10,521 bases of DNA from NCBI GenBank assembly GCA_030146505.1, contig JASLCO010000148.1, forward strand, positions 1 to 10,521. Reading direction: 5' to 3'. The notes beneath the pieces were generated by a model, which made no database searches, had not been told where the DNA came from, and worked only from the letters and a program-made list of their open reading frames with translations. This stretch comes from Moraxellaceae bacterium (GTDB taxonomy: Bacteria > Pseudomonadota > Gammaproteobacteria > Pseudomonadales > Moraxellaceae). Both the position numbers and the translations under genes were made by a program. This document shows, one piece after another, positions 1 through 6,208 of this stretch; positions within the stretch are counted from its first letter, which is position 1; each line of letters opens with the position of its first letter.

Positions 1-68
1 TATGTTTTCTGCTCGGGCTTGGCGGCTTCAACCTGCCGGGCGTGGGTAAGAGGCTTGCGCTGTGCCAT
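1..68 (-). CDS. N-terminal fragment of a tyrosine-recombinase (phage/island-type) integrase, cut by the window edge
   Basis: Reading the minus strand from the ATG at 68-66 gives 22 complete codons: MAQRKPLTHA followed by RQVEAAKPEQKT. The frame is still open at the edge; the next codon begins TA, compatible with Tyr. This resembles the start of the N-terminal arm-type DNA-binding domain of P4-like integrases, where a basic start and a short helix lead to A-A-K-P-x-x-K-x-Y-K-L-x-D. An in-frame TAA at 98-96 limits upstream extension, and AGGA about 11 bases before the ATG could serve as ribosome binding site. The gene lies just downstream of a tRNA-Leu 3' end and reads in the same direction as the tRNA, the usual arrangement for integrases that insert into tRNA genes. 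The catalytic domain (R-H-R-Y residues) lies outside the window, so the assignment rests on the short N-terminal match and the context. Confidence 0.62.
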   Translation of the reverse strand, partial: MAQRKPLTHARQVEAAKPEQKT

Positions 69-93
69 GGCTGCGCTATTCCTGGGGCCAAAG

Positions 94-114
94 AGTTACC
101 CAAGAAGTTACCCA
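94..114. repeat. Tandem 9-bp repeat TGGGTAACT upstream of the integrase start
   Basis: AGTTACCCA occurs at 94-102 and again at 106-114, a 12-bp period or slightly more than one helical turn. On the integrase-coding strand it reads TGGGTAACT twice, 26 to 46 bases before the integrase ATG. Its position between the tRNA attachment end and the integrase gene, and its near helical spacing, suggest integrase arm-type binding sites or an operator for autoregulation. Both roles are inferred; the repeat itself is directly visible. Confidence 0.55.
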
Positions 115-155
115 GAAAGCGCTTGGATTGGAATGGACGCTGCCGGACGCCAAGA

Positions 156-189
156 AACAAAAAACCCCGGAAATCCGGGGTTTTTTGTT
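156..189. terminator. Bidirectional intrinsic terminator between tRNA-Leu and the integrase
   Basis: A perfect inverted repeat: AACAAAAAACCCCGGA at 156-171 pairs with TCCGGGGTTTTTTGTT at 174-189. The core is a GC stem (CCCCGG/CCGGGG) flanked by a six-base A run on one side and a six-base T run on the other, so it should terminate in both directions. On the minus strand it ends the tRNA-Leu transcript about 40 bases past the tRNA. On the plus strand it would stop anything coming from the left of the window. Confidence 0.88.
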
Positions 190-190
190 C

Positions 191-220
191 GTTTTAGGAC
201 TAGGTGGGATGCCCTAAAAC
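191..220. repeat. 8-bp inverted repeat GTTTTAGG / CCTAAAAC
   Basis: GTTTTAGG at 191-198 is exactly complementary to CCTAAAAC at 213-220, with 14 bases between. It lies in the tRNA 3' trailer between the tRNA end and the terminator. It could be a trailer hairpin for tRNA processing, or an inverted pair of protein-binding sites beside the putative attachment site. The sequence alone does not decide between these. Confidence 0.5.
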
Positions 221-227
221 TGTCTGA

Positions 228-312
228 TGGTGCCCAGGAGAGGACTTGAACCTCCACGTCTTGCGACACTAGTACCTGAAACTAGCGCGTCTACCAATTT
301 CGCCACCTGGGC
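228..312 (-). tRNA. tRNA-Leu(CAG), CCA encoded
   Basis: The minus strand folds into a complete class II tRNA of 85 bases. The acceptor stem GCCCAGG/CCTGGGC has seven perfect pairs, followed by discriminator A and encoded CCA (230-228). The D-arm contains AATTGGTAGAC. The anticodon stem CTAGT/ACTAG encloses the loop TTCAGGT with anticodon CAG at 278-276, which reads CUG. A long variable arm TGTC-GCAA-GACG is typical of tRNA-Leu. The T-arm GGAGG/CCTCT encloses TTCAAGT with one G-U pair. The gene is divergent from rnr and its 3' half faces a probable integrase gene, so this end is the likely attB/attL site. The tRNA is intact, as expected when an element restores the 3' end on insertion. Confidence 0.96.
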
Positions 313-322
313 AAGGCGCGCA

Positions 323-351
323 AATTTAGCGATGGTGTCGGGGCTTGTCAA
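323..351 (-). promoter_or_regulatory. Sigma-70 promoter of tRNA-Leu
   Basis: On the minus strand TTGACA (351-346) is a perfect -35 box. It is followed by exactly 17 bases and TAAATT (328-323), a good -10 box. The next bases are TGCGCGCC, a GC-rich discriminator of the kind that makes stable-RNA promoters sensitive to ppGpp. Transcription should start near 316-315, only a few bases before the mature tRNA 5' end at 312. Confidence 0.82.
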
Positions 352-425
352 CGCCTGAGGCACAATGATTTTGTGTGAGGGCAGGAAATGCTTGTACTGG
401 CATGCGTCAGCGCCCACGCTTGCCA

Positions 426-454
426 TGAATTCGTCCGGCCCTCTGGACTAGAAT
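426..454 (+). promoter_or_regulatory. Possible sigma-70 promoter for rnr-rlmB
   Basis: TAGAAT at 449-454 is a good -10 box, placed about 58 bases before the rnr ATG. Seventeen bases upstream is TGAATT (426-431), a poor -35 box. TTGCCA at 420-425 is a better hexamer, but its spacing of 23 bases is too long. A promoter somewhere in 313-511 is required because the tRNA gene is divergent; this is the best candidate seen by eye. Confidence 0.35.
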
Positions 455-511
455 GCCCGCCAGCCACGCGACGGCGTGATCTGTTTTTTCCTCCTTACCA
501 AGGATGCTTCC

Positions 512-3058
512 ATGTCCAAGCGCCCCGCCTCTGATTCCTGGCAGGACCCGCACGCCAGCCGTGAGGCTGACCGCTATGAAAATCCCATCCCCAGTCGCGA
601 GTTGATCCTGGAGACCCTGGAAGAGGCGGGCAAGCCGCTGACAGGAGAGCAGTTGCAGGGAGTGTTCGGGCTGTTTGAGCCGGAGCGGGAAGAGGCCTTG
701 CGTCGTCGCCTGGGGGCCATGCTGCGTGACGGTCAACTGGAGGCCAACCGTCGCGGCGCTTACAGCCCGCTGGCGGAAGCGGATCTGGTGCGTGGCCGTG
801 TGAGTGGTCATCCCGATGGTTTTGGCTTCCTCATTCCCGATGATGGCTCGGCAGACCTGTTGCTGACATCGCGTGAAATGCGTCGCGTTTTCCACGGTGA
901 TGTGGTGCTGGTGCGCGAGGCGGGCTTTGACCACAAGGGGCGGCGTGAAGGGCAGATCATCCGCGTGGTGGAAAAAAACAGCAAAAGCCTGGTGGGGCGC
1001 TATTACGAGGAATCCGGCAATGCCTATGTGATTCCGGACAACCCGCGCATCACGCAGGAAATCCTGGTGACGGGGCAGGACATCATGCCGTCGCCAGGTC
1101 AGTTCGTGACGGTGGAGGTGGTGGATTATCCCTCGCACCGCAGCCTGGCCACGGGGCGCATTCGCGAAGTGCTGGGTGATTATCTGGCGCCGGGAATGGA
1201 AATCGATATTGCCATCCGCAATTTTGAAATTCCCCATGTCTGGCCGGAAGCGGTGGACAAGGAGGCGGCGGCCTTGCGGCCGGAAGTGCTGGCGGCCGAC
1301 AAGGAGGGGCGCGTGGATTTGCGTAATCTGCCGCTGGTGACGATTGACGGCGAGGATGCCCGTGATTTTGACGATGCTGTCTATTGCGAAAAGCGCCGCG
1401 GTGGTTTCCGTCTCGTGGTGGCCATTGCGGATGTTTCCCATTATGTGCGCCCGGGCTCGGCGCTGAACGAGGAGGCGCTCAAGCGTGGCAATTCCGTGTA
1501 TTTCCCGCAGCAGGTCGTGCCCATGCTGCCGGAGGTACTGTCAAACGGCTTGTGCTCGCTGAATCCGCATGTGGACCGCCTGTGCATGGTCTGCGACATG
1601 AATATCTCGCTGGCAGGCCGTGTCACGGCTTACAAGTTCTATGAAGCTGTCATGCATTCGCAGGCGCGGCTGACCTACACCAAGGTGAGCGACCTGCTGG
1701 AATATCCCGACAGCGAAGCCGGCAAGAGCGTGGCTGTCGAGCATGCCGATGTGGTGCCGCCTGTGCAGCGGCTCTACGAGCTCTTCAAAGTACTGCGTGT
1801 GGCCCGCGAGAAGCGCGGGGCGCTGGATTTCGACAGCAATGAGACCCGCATCATCTTCAGTCGTGACCGCAAGATAGAGAAAATCGTGCCGGTGCAGCGC
1901 AACCAGGCCCATATGCTGATCGAGGAGTGCATGCTGGCTGCCAATGTCTGCGCGGCGGATTTTGTGGCGAAGAATGAGCTGCCGGCGCTCTATCGCAATC
2001 ATGAAGGCCCGCGTGACGAAAAACTGTCCAAGCTGCGCAACTATCTGGGAGCACTCGGTATTCCTTTCACGGCTGGCAAGAAGCCGCAGCCGGCGGATTT
2101 CCAGGCAGTGCTGGAAAAGATTGCCGAGCGGCCGGATGCGCACATCATCCAGACCATGTTGCTGCGTTCGCTGACGCAGGCTGTCTATGCGCCCGGTAAT
2201 CTCGGGCATTTCGGCCTCGCCTATGAAGCCTATGCGCATTTCACCTCGCCCATTCGCCGTTATCCGGACTTGTTGCTGCATCGCGTGATTCGCGCCAAGT
2301 TGCGCGGAGAACGTACGGTGATGCAGTCACTGGGCGACCAGATCCAACGCATGCGGGGCCGGCAGCGTGCTCCGGATGCAGCAACTGTCATGCCGGACAT
2401 GGCTCAGATGCTGGCCTTTGGCGAGCACTGCTCCATGACCGAGCGGCGTGCGGATGAAGCCACGCGCGATGTCATGGCATGGCTCAAGTGCGAGTACATG
2501 CAGGACCGCATTGGCGAGGACTTTGATGGCGTCATTGCCGGCGTCACTTCTTTCGGCTTCTTTGTCGAGCTCACCGATATTTACGTTGAGGGGCTGGTGC
2601 ACATCAGCAATCTGAAGGGTGACTACTACGACTTTGATGCCACCATGCAAAAGCTGGTTGGCAGCCGTTCCGGCACCCAGTTTGCCCTGGGGGACCCCGT
2701 GCGCATCAAGGTGGCCGCCGTGAACATGGACCAGCGCAAGATGGATTTCGAACTCGTCGAGGGCGGCAGTCGCCTGAGCCGTCAGGGTGCGCGCATGGCC
2801 TCGGCGGAAATGGATAATGCGCCTCGGCCCTCTAAAAGAGGCAGTGGAAGGGCTGAGCAATCGGCGTCATCAGGTAAAAAATCCACGGGCGGGAAACATG
2901 GCGCTGGCGAGAGGTCGGTGCGTGAGAGCCTGCGTGCCGGCGATATTCCTGGAGGGAGCGGAAAGTCAAAATCAGGAAAGTCTGCTGGCAAGTCCGGGGC
3001 AGGTTCCTCTTCTCCCGTAAAAGCGAAGAAGCCCGTTGCATCTCGCAAGAAGAAATAA
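512..3058 (+). CDS. rnr: Ribonuclease R (3'-to-5' exoribonuclease, RNB family)
   Basis: 848 residues; the E. coli enzyme has 813. RNase R degrades structured RNA processively from the 3' end in the cytoplasm, acting in mRNA decay, rRNA quality control and trans-translation clean-up. Visible parts: N-terminal helix-turn-helix region (about residues 25-95), two cold-shock/OB regions with GFGFLIPDD, then the RNB domain from about 262. The catalytic block is IDGEDARDFDDAVY with Asp279, Asp285, Asp287 and Asp288, equivalent to E. coli Asp272, 278, 280 and 281. HFTSPIRRYPDL is at 576-587. An S1 domain follows at about 665-750 (GVIAGVTSFGFFVEL), then a Lys/Arg/Ser/Gly-rich tail of about 85 residues. 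The start is ATG 512, with AAGGA seven bases upstream; a GTG at 476 would add 12 unconserved residues without a ribosome site. The stop abuts the rlmB ATG, so the two genes are surely co-transcribed. Confidence 0.97.
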   Translation: MSKRPASDSWQDPHASREADRYENPIPSRELILETLEEAGKPLTGEQLQGVFGLFEPEREEALRRRLGAMLRDGQLEANRRGAYSPLAEADLVRGRVSGHPDGFGFLIPDDGSADLLLTSREMRRVFHGDVVLVREAGFDHKGRREGQIIRVVEKNSKSLVGRYYEESGNAYVIPDNPRITQEILVTGQDIMPSPGQFVTVEVVDYPSHRSLATGRIREVLGDYLAPGMEIDIAIRNFEIPHVWPEAVDKEAAALRPEVLAADKEGRVDLRNLPLVTIDGEDARDFDDAVYCEKRRGGFRLVVAIADVSHYVRPGSALNEEALKRGNSVYFPQQVVPMLPEVLSNGLCSLNPHVDRLCMVCDMNISLAGRVTAYKFYEAVMHSQARLTYTKVSDLLEYPDSEAGKSVAVEHADVVPPVQRLYELFKVLRVAREKRGALDFDSNETRIIFSRDRKIEKIVPVQRNQAHMLIEECMLAANVCAADFVAKNELPALYRNHEGPRDEKLSKLRNYLGALGIPFTAGKKPQPADFQAVLEKIAERPDAHIIQTMLLRSLTQAVYAPGNLGHFGLAYEAYAHFTSPIRRYPDLLLHRVIRAKLRGERTVMQSLGDQIQRMRGRQRAPDAATVMPDMAQMLAFGEHCSMTERRADEATRDVMAWLKCEYMQDRIGEDFDGVIAGVTSFGFFVELTDIYVEGLVHISNLKGDYYDFDATMQKLVGSRSGTQFALGDPVRIKVAAVNMDQRKMDFELVEGGSRLSRQGARMASAEMDNAPRPSKRGSGRAEQSASSGKKSTGGKHGAGERSVRESLRAGDIPGGSGKSKSGKSAGKSGAGSSSPVKAKKPVASRKKK

Positions 3059-3814
3059 ATGGCCAAGAATATTCTGATCTATGGCCTGCATGCCGTGCAG
3101 GCTTATCTGGAGCGCCATCCCGAGGGCGTGCTTGAGGTTTTTCTCCTCAAGAGTCGCGATGATGAACGCCTCAACCGCCTCATCCAGTCCCTGCGTCCCT
3201 TGGGGCTGACCTTGCAATGGCGGGAGCGCAGCCAACTCGATGATCTGGCGGGCGACTCCCATCACCAGGGCGTGGTGGCTCGCGTGCGCGAGCAGGCGCC
3301 TGGCGACGAACATGCATTGATGGATTTCCTGGATGCACTGCAGGTGCCGCCTTTCCTGTTGCTGCTGGACAACATCACCGACCCCCACAATCTTGGTGCC
3401 TGCCTGCGCAGTGCCGATGCGGCGGGCGTGCATGCGGTCATCACGCCGCGCGACAAGTCTGCCTCCATTACGCCAGTGGTGCGCAAGGTTGCGGTGGGCG
3501 CAGCGGAAACCCTGCCGTTTTTTCAGGTAACGAATCTGGCCCGCACCATGGAGGCCTTGCGCGAGCGGGGCATCTGGCTGATAGGCACGGCCTTGGAGCC
3601 ATCGGCCAAAGCGCTTTACGAGCTTGATCTGAAGGGGGCGCTGGGTATCGTGATGGGCGCGGAAGGCAGCGGCCTGCGCCGGCTAACGCGCGAGAACTGC
3701 GATTTGCTGACTTACATTCCCATGGCGGGTAGCGTGGAAAGCCTGAATGTATCGGTAGCAACCGGCGTGACGCTGTTCGAGGCGCTCCGGCAGCGCAAGG
3801 CTGCGCGGAGCTGA
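3059..3814 (+). CDS. rlmB: 23S rRNA (guanosine-2'-O-)-methyltransferase RlmB
   Basis: 251 residues; E. coli RlmB has 243. SPOUT/SpoU-class enzyme that methylates the 2'-O of G2251 in the 23S rRNA P loop using S-adenosylmethionine. The N-terminal domain (about residues 1-75, starting NILIYGLHAVQAYLERHP) is the RNA substrate-binding part. The catalytic trefoil-knot domain has three SpoU motifs: LLDNITDPHNLGACLRSADA (from Leu102), IVMGAEGSGLRR (from Ile197) and IPMAGSVESLNVSVATGV (from Ile220). The ATG directly follows the rnr TAA with no gap. The only ribosome-site candidate is the weak AAGAAG inside the last rnr codons, so translation is probably coupled to rnr. The gene ends 15 bases from the convergent stop of the minus-strand gene, with no convincing terminator between them. 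Confidence 0.97.
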   Translation: MAKNILIYGLHAVQAYLERHPEGVLEVFLLKSRDDERLNRLIQSLRPLGLTLQWRERSQLDDLAGDSHHQGVVARVREQAPGDEHALMDFLDALQVPPFLLLLDNITDPHNLGACLRSADAAGVHAVITPRDKSASITPVVRKVAVGAAETLPFFQVTNLARTMEALRERGIWLIGTALEPSAKALYELDLKGALGIVMGAEGSGLRRLTRENCDLLTYIPMAGSVESLNVSVATGVTLFEALRQRKAARS

Positions 3815-3829
3815 GGAGTTTGCCGCGCG

Positions 3830-5152
3830 TCAGTGTGCCGCAATGGAAATGCGCGAGTTGTTGATGCCGACGTGGTCGATGTACAGATCGCCCAGCACGG
3901 ACGATTCCGTGTTGTTGCCGATGGCCACCTGCTCCATGCCGAGGGACATGTCACGCACCCCGGTCCCAAGATCAATCACGATGGTTGCCTTGTTGAGGTA
4001 AAGGCGCAGATTGGCGATGTCGAGCCCGGAAATTTTCGTTTTCCCTATGCTCAGGTTGACCTTTTCCTCGCCGTTCTCGTACTGATCGATCAAGCGGAAA
4101 TTGCCCAGACTCATGGTGGGCACTTTGCCGTTGACGGTAGCCAGAGGCTTTCTGAGGCCGTCAGGATGCGACACCTTGATATCCAGTTGCGTGCCGCCGG
4201 CAATGGTGAGCATGGCATTGTCGCCAAAGGCGGCAAAGTAGGAAGCAGGGCCGACATTGCTCCTGTCCGGCGCAATCTTGCTGGCGTGGTCGGTGGTGGC
4301 TGCCGTGCCGAAGCGGCTTCCGGAAAGATCAATGAGGAGGGGATTTTGCGTGCTGGTCGAAATGGCGATCAGGTCGTCTTTGTGCTGGTCGCGGAAGGTG
4401 GTGATGTGCGAGTGCATACCGGAAATCGTCAGAGACAGGGGCCTGATCGCAACCACGCCTGGGTTGTCGAAAGGTGTACCGGGCATGCCGTCGCGGTCAA
4501 GGATGTAGACATTGCTCCTGACGCGTGAGCTCAGGGTCATGTCAATGCCGTGGTCGCCCTGCGTGCTCTTGCTGACCGAGGCATTGGCATAGGCCCAGCC
4601 ATTTTCCGGCAGTTCGATATAGCCGCCGAATATTCCCTCGCTGGTTTCAGCGAGCTCTTGCCACATGATGTCCTGGGTGTCACCCAGCAGGCGCAGGTCG
4701 ACATCGGGTATGAGATACAGGTCATTGTCCGGGCGCAGGCGTGCCGTGGTCCGTGGCGGTTGATCGAGTTCGTGGTCGCCAAAAATGCCTAGTGAATCGG
4801 CTACGCCGTTCTGGCTCATGTCCTGGCTGGGGATCTGCGTCAGGGCGAAAGATTTGAAGGTGCTGCGCGGATGTGCGCTGGTGTCGATATAGCCGGGGTT
4901 GTGGCCGGCATTGGCAATGGCATCTTCCAGGCTTTCCGGTGCAGCAGGGGCCTCTTGCACGGGGGCGACCGTTTTTGCCGCAGCCGGATGCTGCGCGCGC
5001 TGGTAATCAAACAGGGCCTGCAGGTACAGGGAATACGAAGGGTAGTCCTCCGGACGCGGGCGGGCATCCGGCCCTGAAGTCAAGGCCATGACGGGCAGGC
5101 TCAGCAGGCCCGCCAGCAGTGCGGCACAGCTTTGTTGTGTCGTTCTTTTCAT
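3830..5152 (-). CDS. Exported protein of unknown function, long paralogue with beta-rich C-terminal domain
   Basis: 440 residues, not recognised as a named family. A Sec signal peptide is clear: MKRTT basic start, hydrophobic core around residues 9-22, likely cleavage after VMA (residue 23). The mature N-terminus carries RPRPEDYPS (31-39), YLQAL (43-47) and RAQHP (52-56). An Ala/Pro linker follows (57-73), then ESLEDAIANAG (73-83) and IPSQDMSQNGVADSLGI (107-123). Residues from about 140 to 440 are rich in short beta-like strands with Asn/Asp/Gly turns, e.g. ISGLDIANLRLYLNKATIVI, and contain no cysteine. This suggests a secreted or outer-membrane-associated beta structure; a loose resemblance to DUF6160-type proteins is only an impression. 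The ATG at 5152 has GGAG seven bases upstream. It lies 96 bases downstream of its short paralogue on the same strand, probably in one transcript, and is convergent with rlmB. Confidence 0.85.
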   Translation of the reverse strand: MKRTTQQSCAALLAGLLSLPVMALTSGPDARPRPEDYPSYSLYLQALFDYQRAQHPAAAKTVAPVQEAPAAPESLEDAIANAGHNPGYIDTSAHPRSTFKSFALTQIPSQDMSQNGVADSLGIFGDHELDQPPRTTARLRPDNDLYLIPDVDLRLLGDTQDIMWQELAETSEGIFGGYIELPENGWAYANASVSKSTQGDHGIDMTLSSRVRSNVYILDRDGMPGTPFDNPGVVAIRPLSLTISGMHSHITTFRDQHKDDLIAISTSTQNPLLIDLSGSRFGTAATTDHASKIAPDRSNVGPASYFAAFGDNAMLTIAGGTQLDIKVSHPDGLRKPLATVNGKVPTMSLGNFRLIDQYENGEEKVNLSIGKTKISGLDIANLRLYLNKATIVIDLGTGVRDMSLGMEQVAIGNNTESSVLGDLYIDHVGINNSRISIAAH

Positions 5153-5248
5153 CGTTCCACTCCGTACGCCACGCGTCGGCAGTTTTTTCGTTGTTCTTGT
5201 GGTGATGCTGTCCTGCGCAGACCCCTGCCTGCGCGGTCTTGCGTCCTG

Positions 5249-5869
5249 TCAGTGGCTGGTGACAGAAATATCCTGGGTGGCGCGGTTGCCGCCCCCCAGC
5301 AGGTTGTTGCTGATCGACTGGGGCTGCGCCGCGAAGGGCGCGCGTTCATCCTTGGCCTGCAAGTTGCTCAGCCTGTCCTGCTCCACCTGCTGCGTCAGCT
5401 TTTCCAGCTCCCGTTTTCTTTCTTCCTCCGTCTTGCCCTTGATGTCCAGGGTGTCGCCCACGCTGGCCTGACTCATGTCCTGGCCATCGATGGAGTGCAG
5501 GGGAAAGCTCAGGTGCGTGGTGCGGTGGTAGCGGATTTTTTCCTTGTAGGCCGGGTGTTCGATAGAGCGGGCCTTTTCCACGGCGGTATCCAGGGATTCC
5601 GGTCCGGTGATTTCAAAGGGCGGCGGCGCCAGTTCGCTGGTGGGGTCGGTGACCACAGGGGCTGCTGCCTGGGGCGGGGGTGAGGCCTTGGCAACGGGTG
5701 CAGCACCATCAGGATGGGCGCGGTTCCAGGATTCCAGGGCCTGCAGGAAGGCGTAGGAAGAGGGGTAGTCCTCGAGGCGGGGCCTTTCCTCTGCCGCAGC
5801 CGCAAGCATCCCCGCTGACAGGCTTGTCAGGAGAAAGGCGAGCAATTTCAGGGCGGTAGCAGGAGACAT
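5249..5869 (-). CDS. Exported protein of unknown function, short paralogue with coiled-coil segment
   Basis: 206 residues, not recognised as a named family. The signal peptide has a hydrophobic core at about residues 7-23 and cleavage in or after the LAAAA stretch (about 24-26). The mature start RPRLEDYPS (29-37), FLQAL (41-45) and RAHP (50-53) matches the long neighbour. A Pro/Ala-rich linker follows (56-85), then ESLDTAVEKA (91-100) and GQDMSQASVGDTLDIKG (129-145), again matching. In place of the beta-rich domain it has a charged, probably coiled-coil stretch (TEEERKRELEKLTQQVEQD, 147-165), then a short tail with LLGGGN ending ISVTSH. The ATG at 5869 is preceded by GAGG seven bases away; the open frame extends far upstream, but that part is antisense to rpsF and contains no conserved protein. 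It is the first gene of a likely two-gene unit. No convincing promoter is seen, only an AT-rich stretch near 5896-5908. Confidence 0.82.
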   Translation of the reverse strand: MSPATALKLLAFLLTSLSAGMLAAAAEERPRLEDYPSSYAFLQALESWNRAHPDGAAPVAKASPPPQAAAPVVTDPTSELAPPPFEITGPESLDTAVEKARSIEHPAYKEKIRYHRTTHLSFPLHSIDGQDMSQASVGDTLDIKGKTEEERKRELEKLTQQVEQDRLSNLQAKDERAPFAAQPQSISNNLLGGGNRATQDISVTSH

Positions 5870-6029
5870 CCGGAGGCCTCGCAGGACAAGCCTGCTTCTT
5901 ATTTTTATGAAGGCTTGGCCGATACTAGCGGAAACGTTCACGCCCCAGCAATGCAGCCCGGCTGCAAGCTGCTTGGCCGGTCGGTTCATGGTGGCTGCCG
6001 GTCGCTGTTGGCGCGACATGTCGGTGGCC

Positions 6030-6058
6030 TTGTGGCGACGCGGCGCTTCCCTTAGACT
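6030..6058 (+). promoter_or_regulatory. Candidate promoter of the rpsF operon
   Basis: TTGTGG (6030-6035), 17 bases, then TAGACT (6053-6058), followed by TTGCCGCCCC, a GC-rich discriminator as seen at growth-rate-regulated promoters. The -35 match is modest (TTG only) and the -10 match is 4 of 6. It would give a leader of about 145 bases before rpsF. It lies within the 339-bp gap 5870-6208, whose other contents are the two hairpins and the leader structure listed separately. Confidence 0.4.
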
Positions 6059-6062
6059 TGCC

Positions 6063-6109
6063 GCCCCTTTTGCACCCCGCAAAGGGGCGCGTGCACCGGC
6101 TTTGGCCGG
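6063..6109 (+). promoter_or_regulatory. Two adjacent hairpins in the rpsF leader region
   Basis: GCCCCTTT (6063-6070) pairs with AAAGGGGC (6081-6088). After one bulged T the stem continues with GC/GC, closing on the loop ACCCC. Eight bases on, CCGGC (6096-6100) pairs with GCCGG (6105-6109) over a TTTG loop. Neither is followed by a T run, so they are not terminators. They would be at or near the 5' end of the rpsF mRNA if the proposed promoter is right, and may protect or regulate it. Confidence 0.4.
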
Positions 6110-6173
6110 AAGTGGCCGTCTCCGGCTGCCGCCGCGTACTCCTTGCTTCGGTGTCTTCGCTTTGCGAGTCCAG

Positions 6174-6202
6174 ACGACCGGGGCTGTCCAACCCGTAAGG
6201 AG
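6174..6202 (+). promoter_or_regulatory. Candidate S6:S18-binding leader element abutting the rpsF ribosome binding site
   Basis: ACG (6174-6176) can pair with CGT (6194-6196). GG (6181-6182) can pair with CC (6192-6193). This leaves ACCG (6177-6180) bulged; the bulge contains CCG. A bulged CCG near rpsF is the hallmark of the described S6:S18 autoregulatory mRNA motif, which mimics the 16S rRNA site. The 3' side of the stem runs directly into TAAGGAG (6196-6202), the rpsF ribosome site six bases before the ATG, so protein binding would block initiation. The fold was made by eye and the pairing is short, so confidence is limited. Confidence 0.35.
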
Positions 6203-6208
6203 CTCACA

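Noticed and set aside
19..249. Plus-strand open frame across the terminator and the tRNA end
   Set aside because: It reads through a perfect bidirectional terminator and into the tRNA gene antisense, lacks a ribosome site and resembles no protein; the opposite strand gives an integrase-like start instead.
407..1441. Long minus-strand frame of 344 codons antisense to rnr
   Set aside because: The translation is His/Gln/Arg-rich and without family features, as expected for an antisense shadow of a GC-biased gene; rnr is unambiguous on the plus strand.
3803..3828. GCGCGG/CCGCGC stem between rlmB and the convergent gene as a terminator
   Set aside because: Only six pairs with a 14-base loop and no T run on either side.
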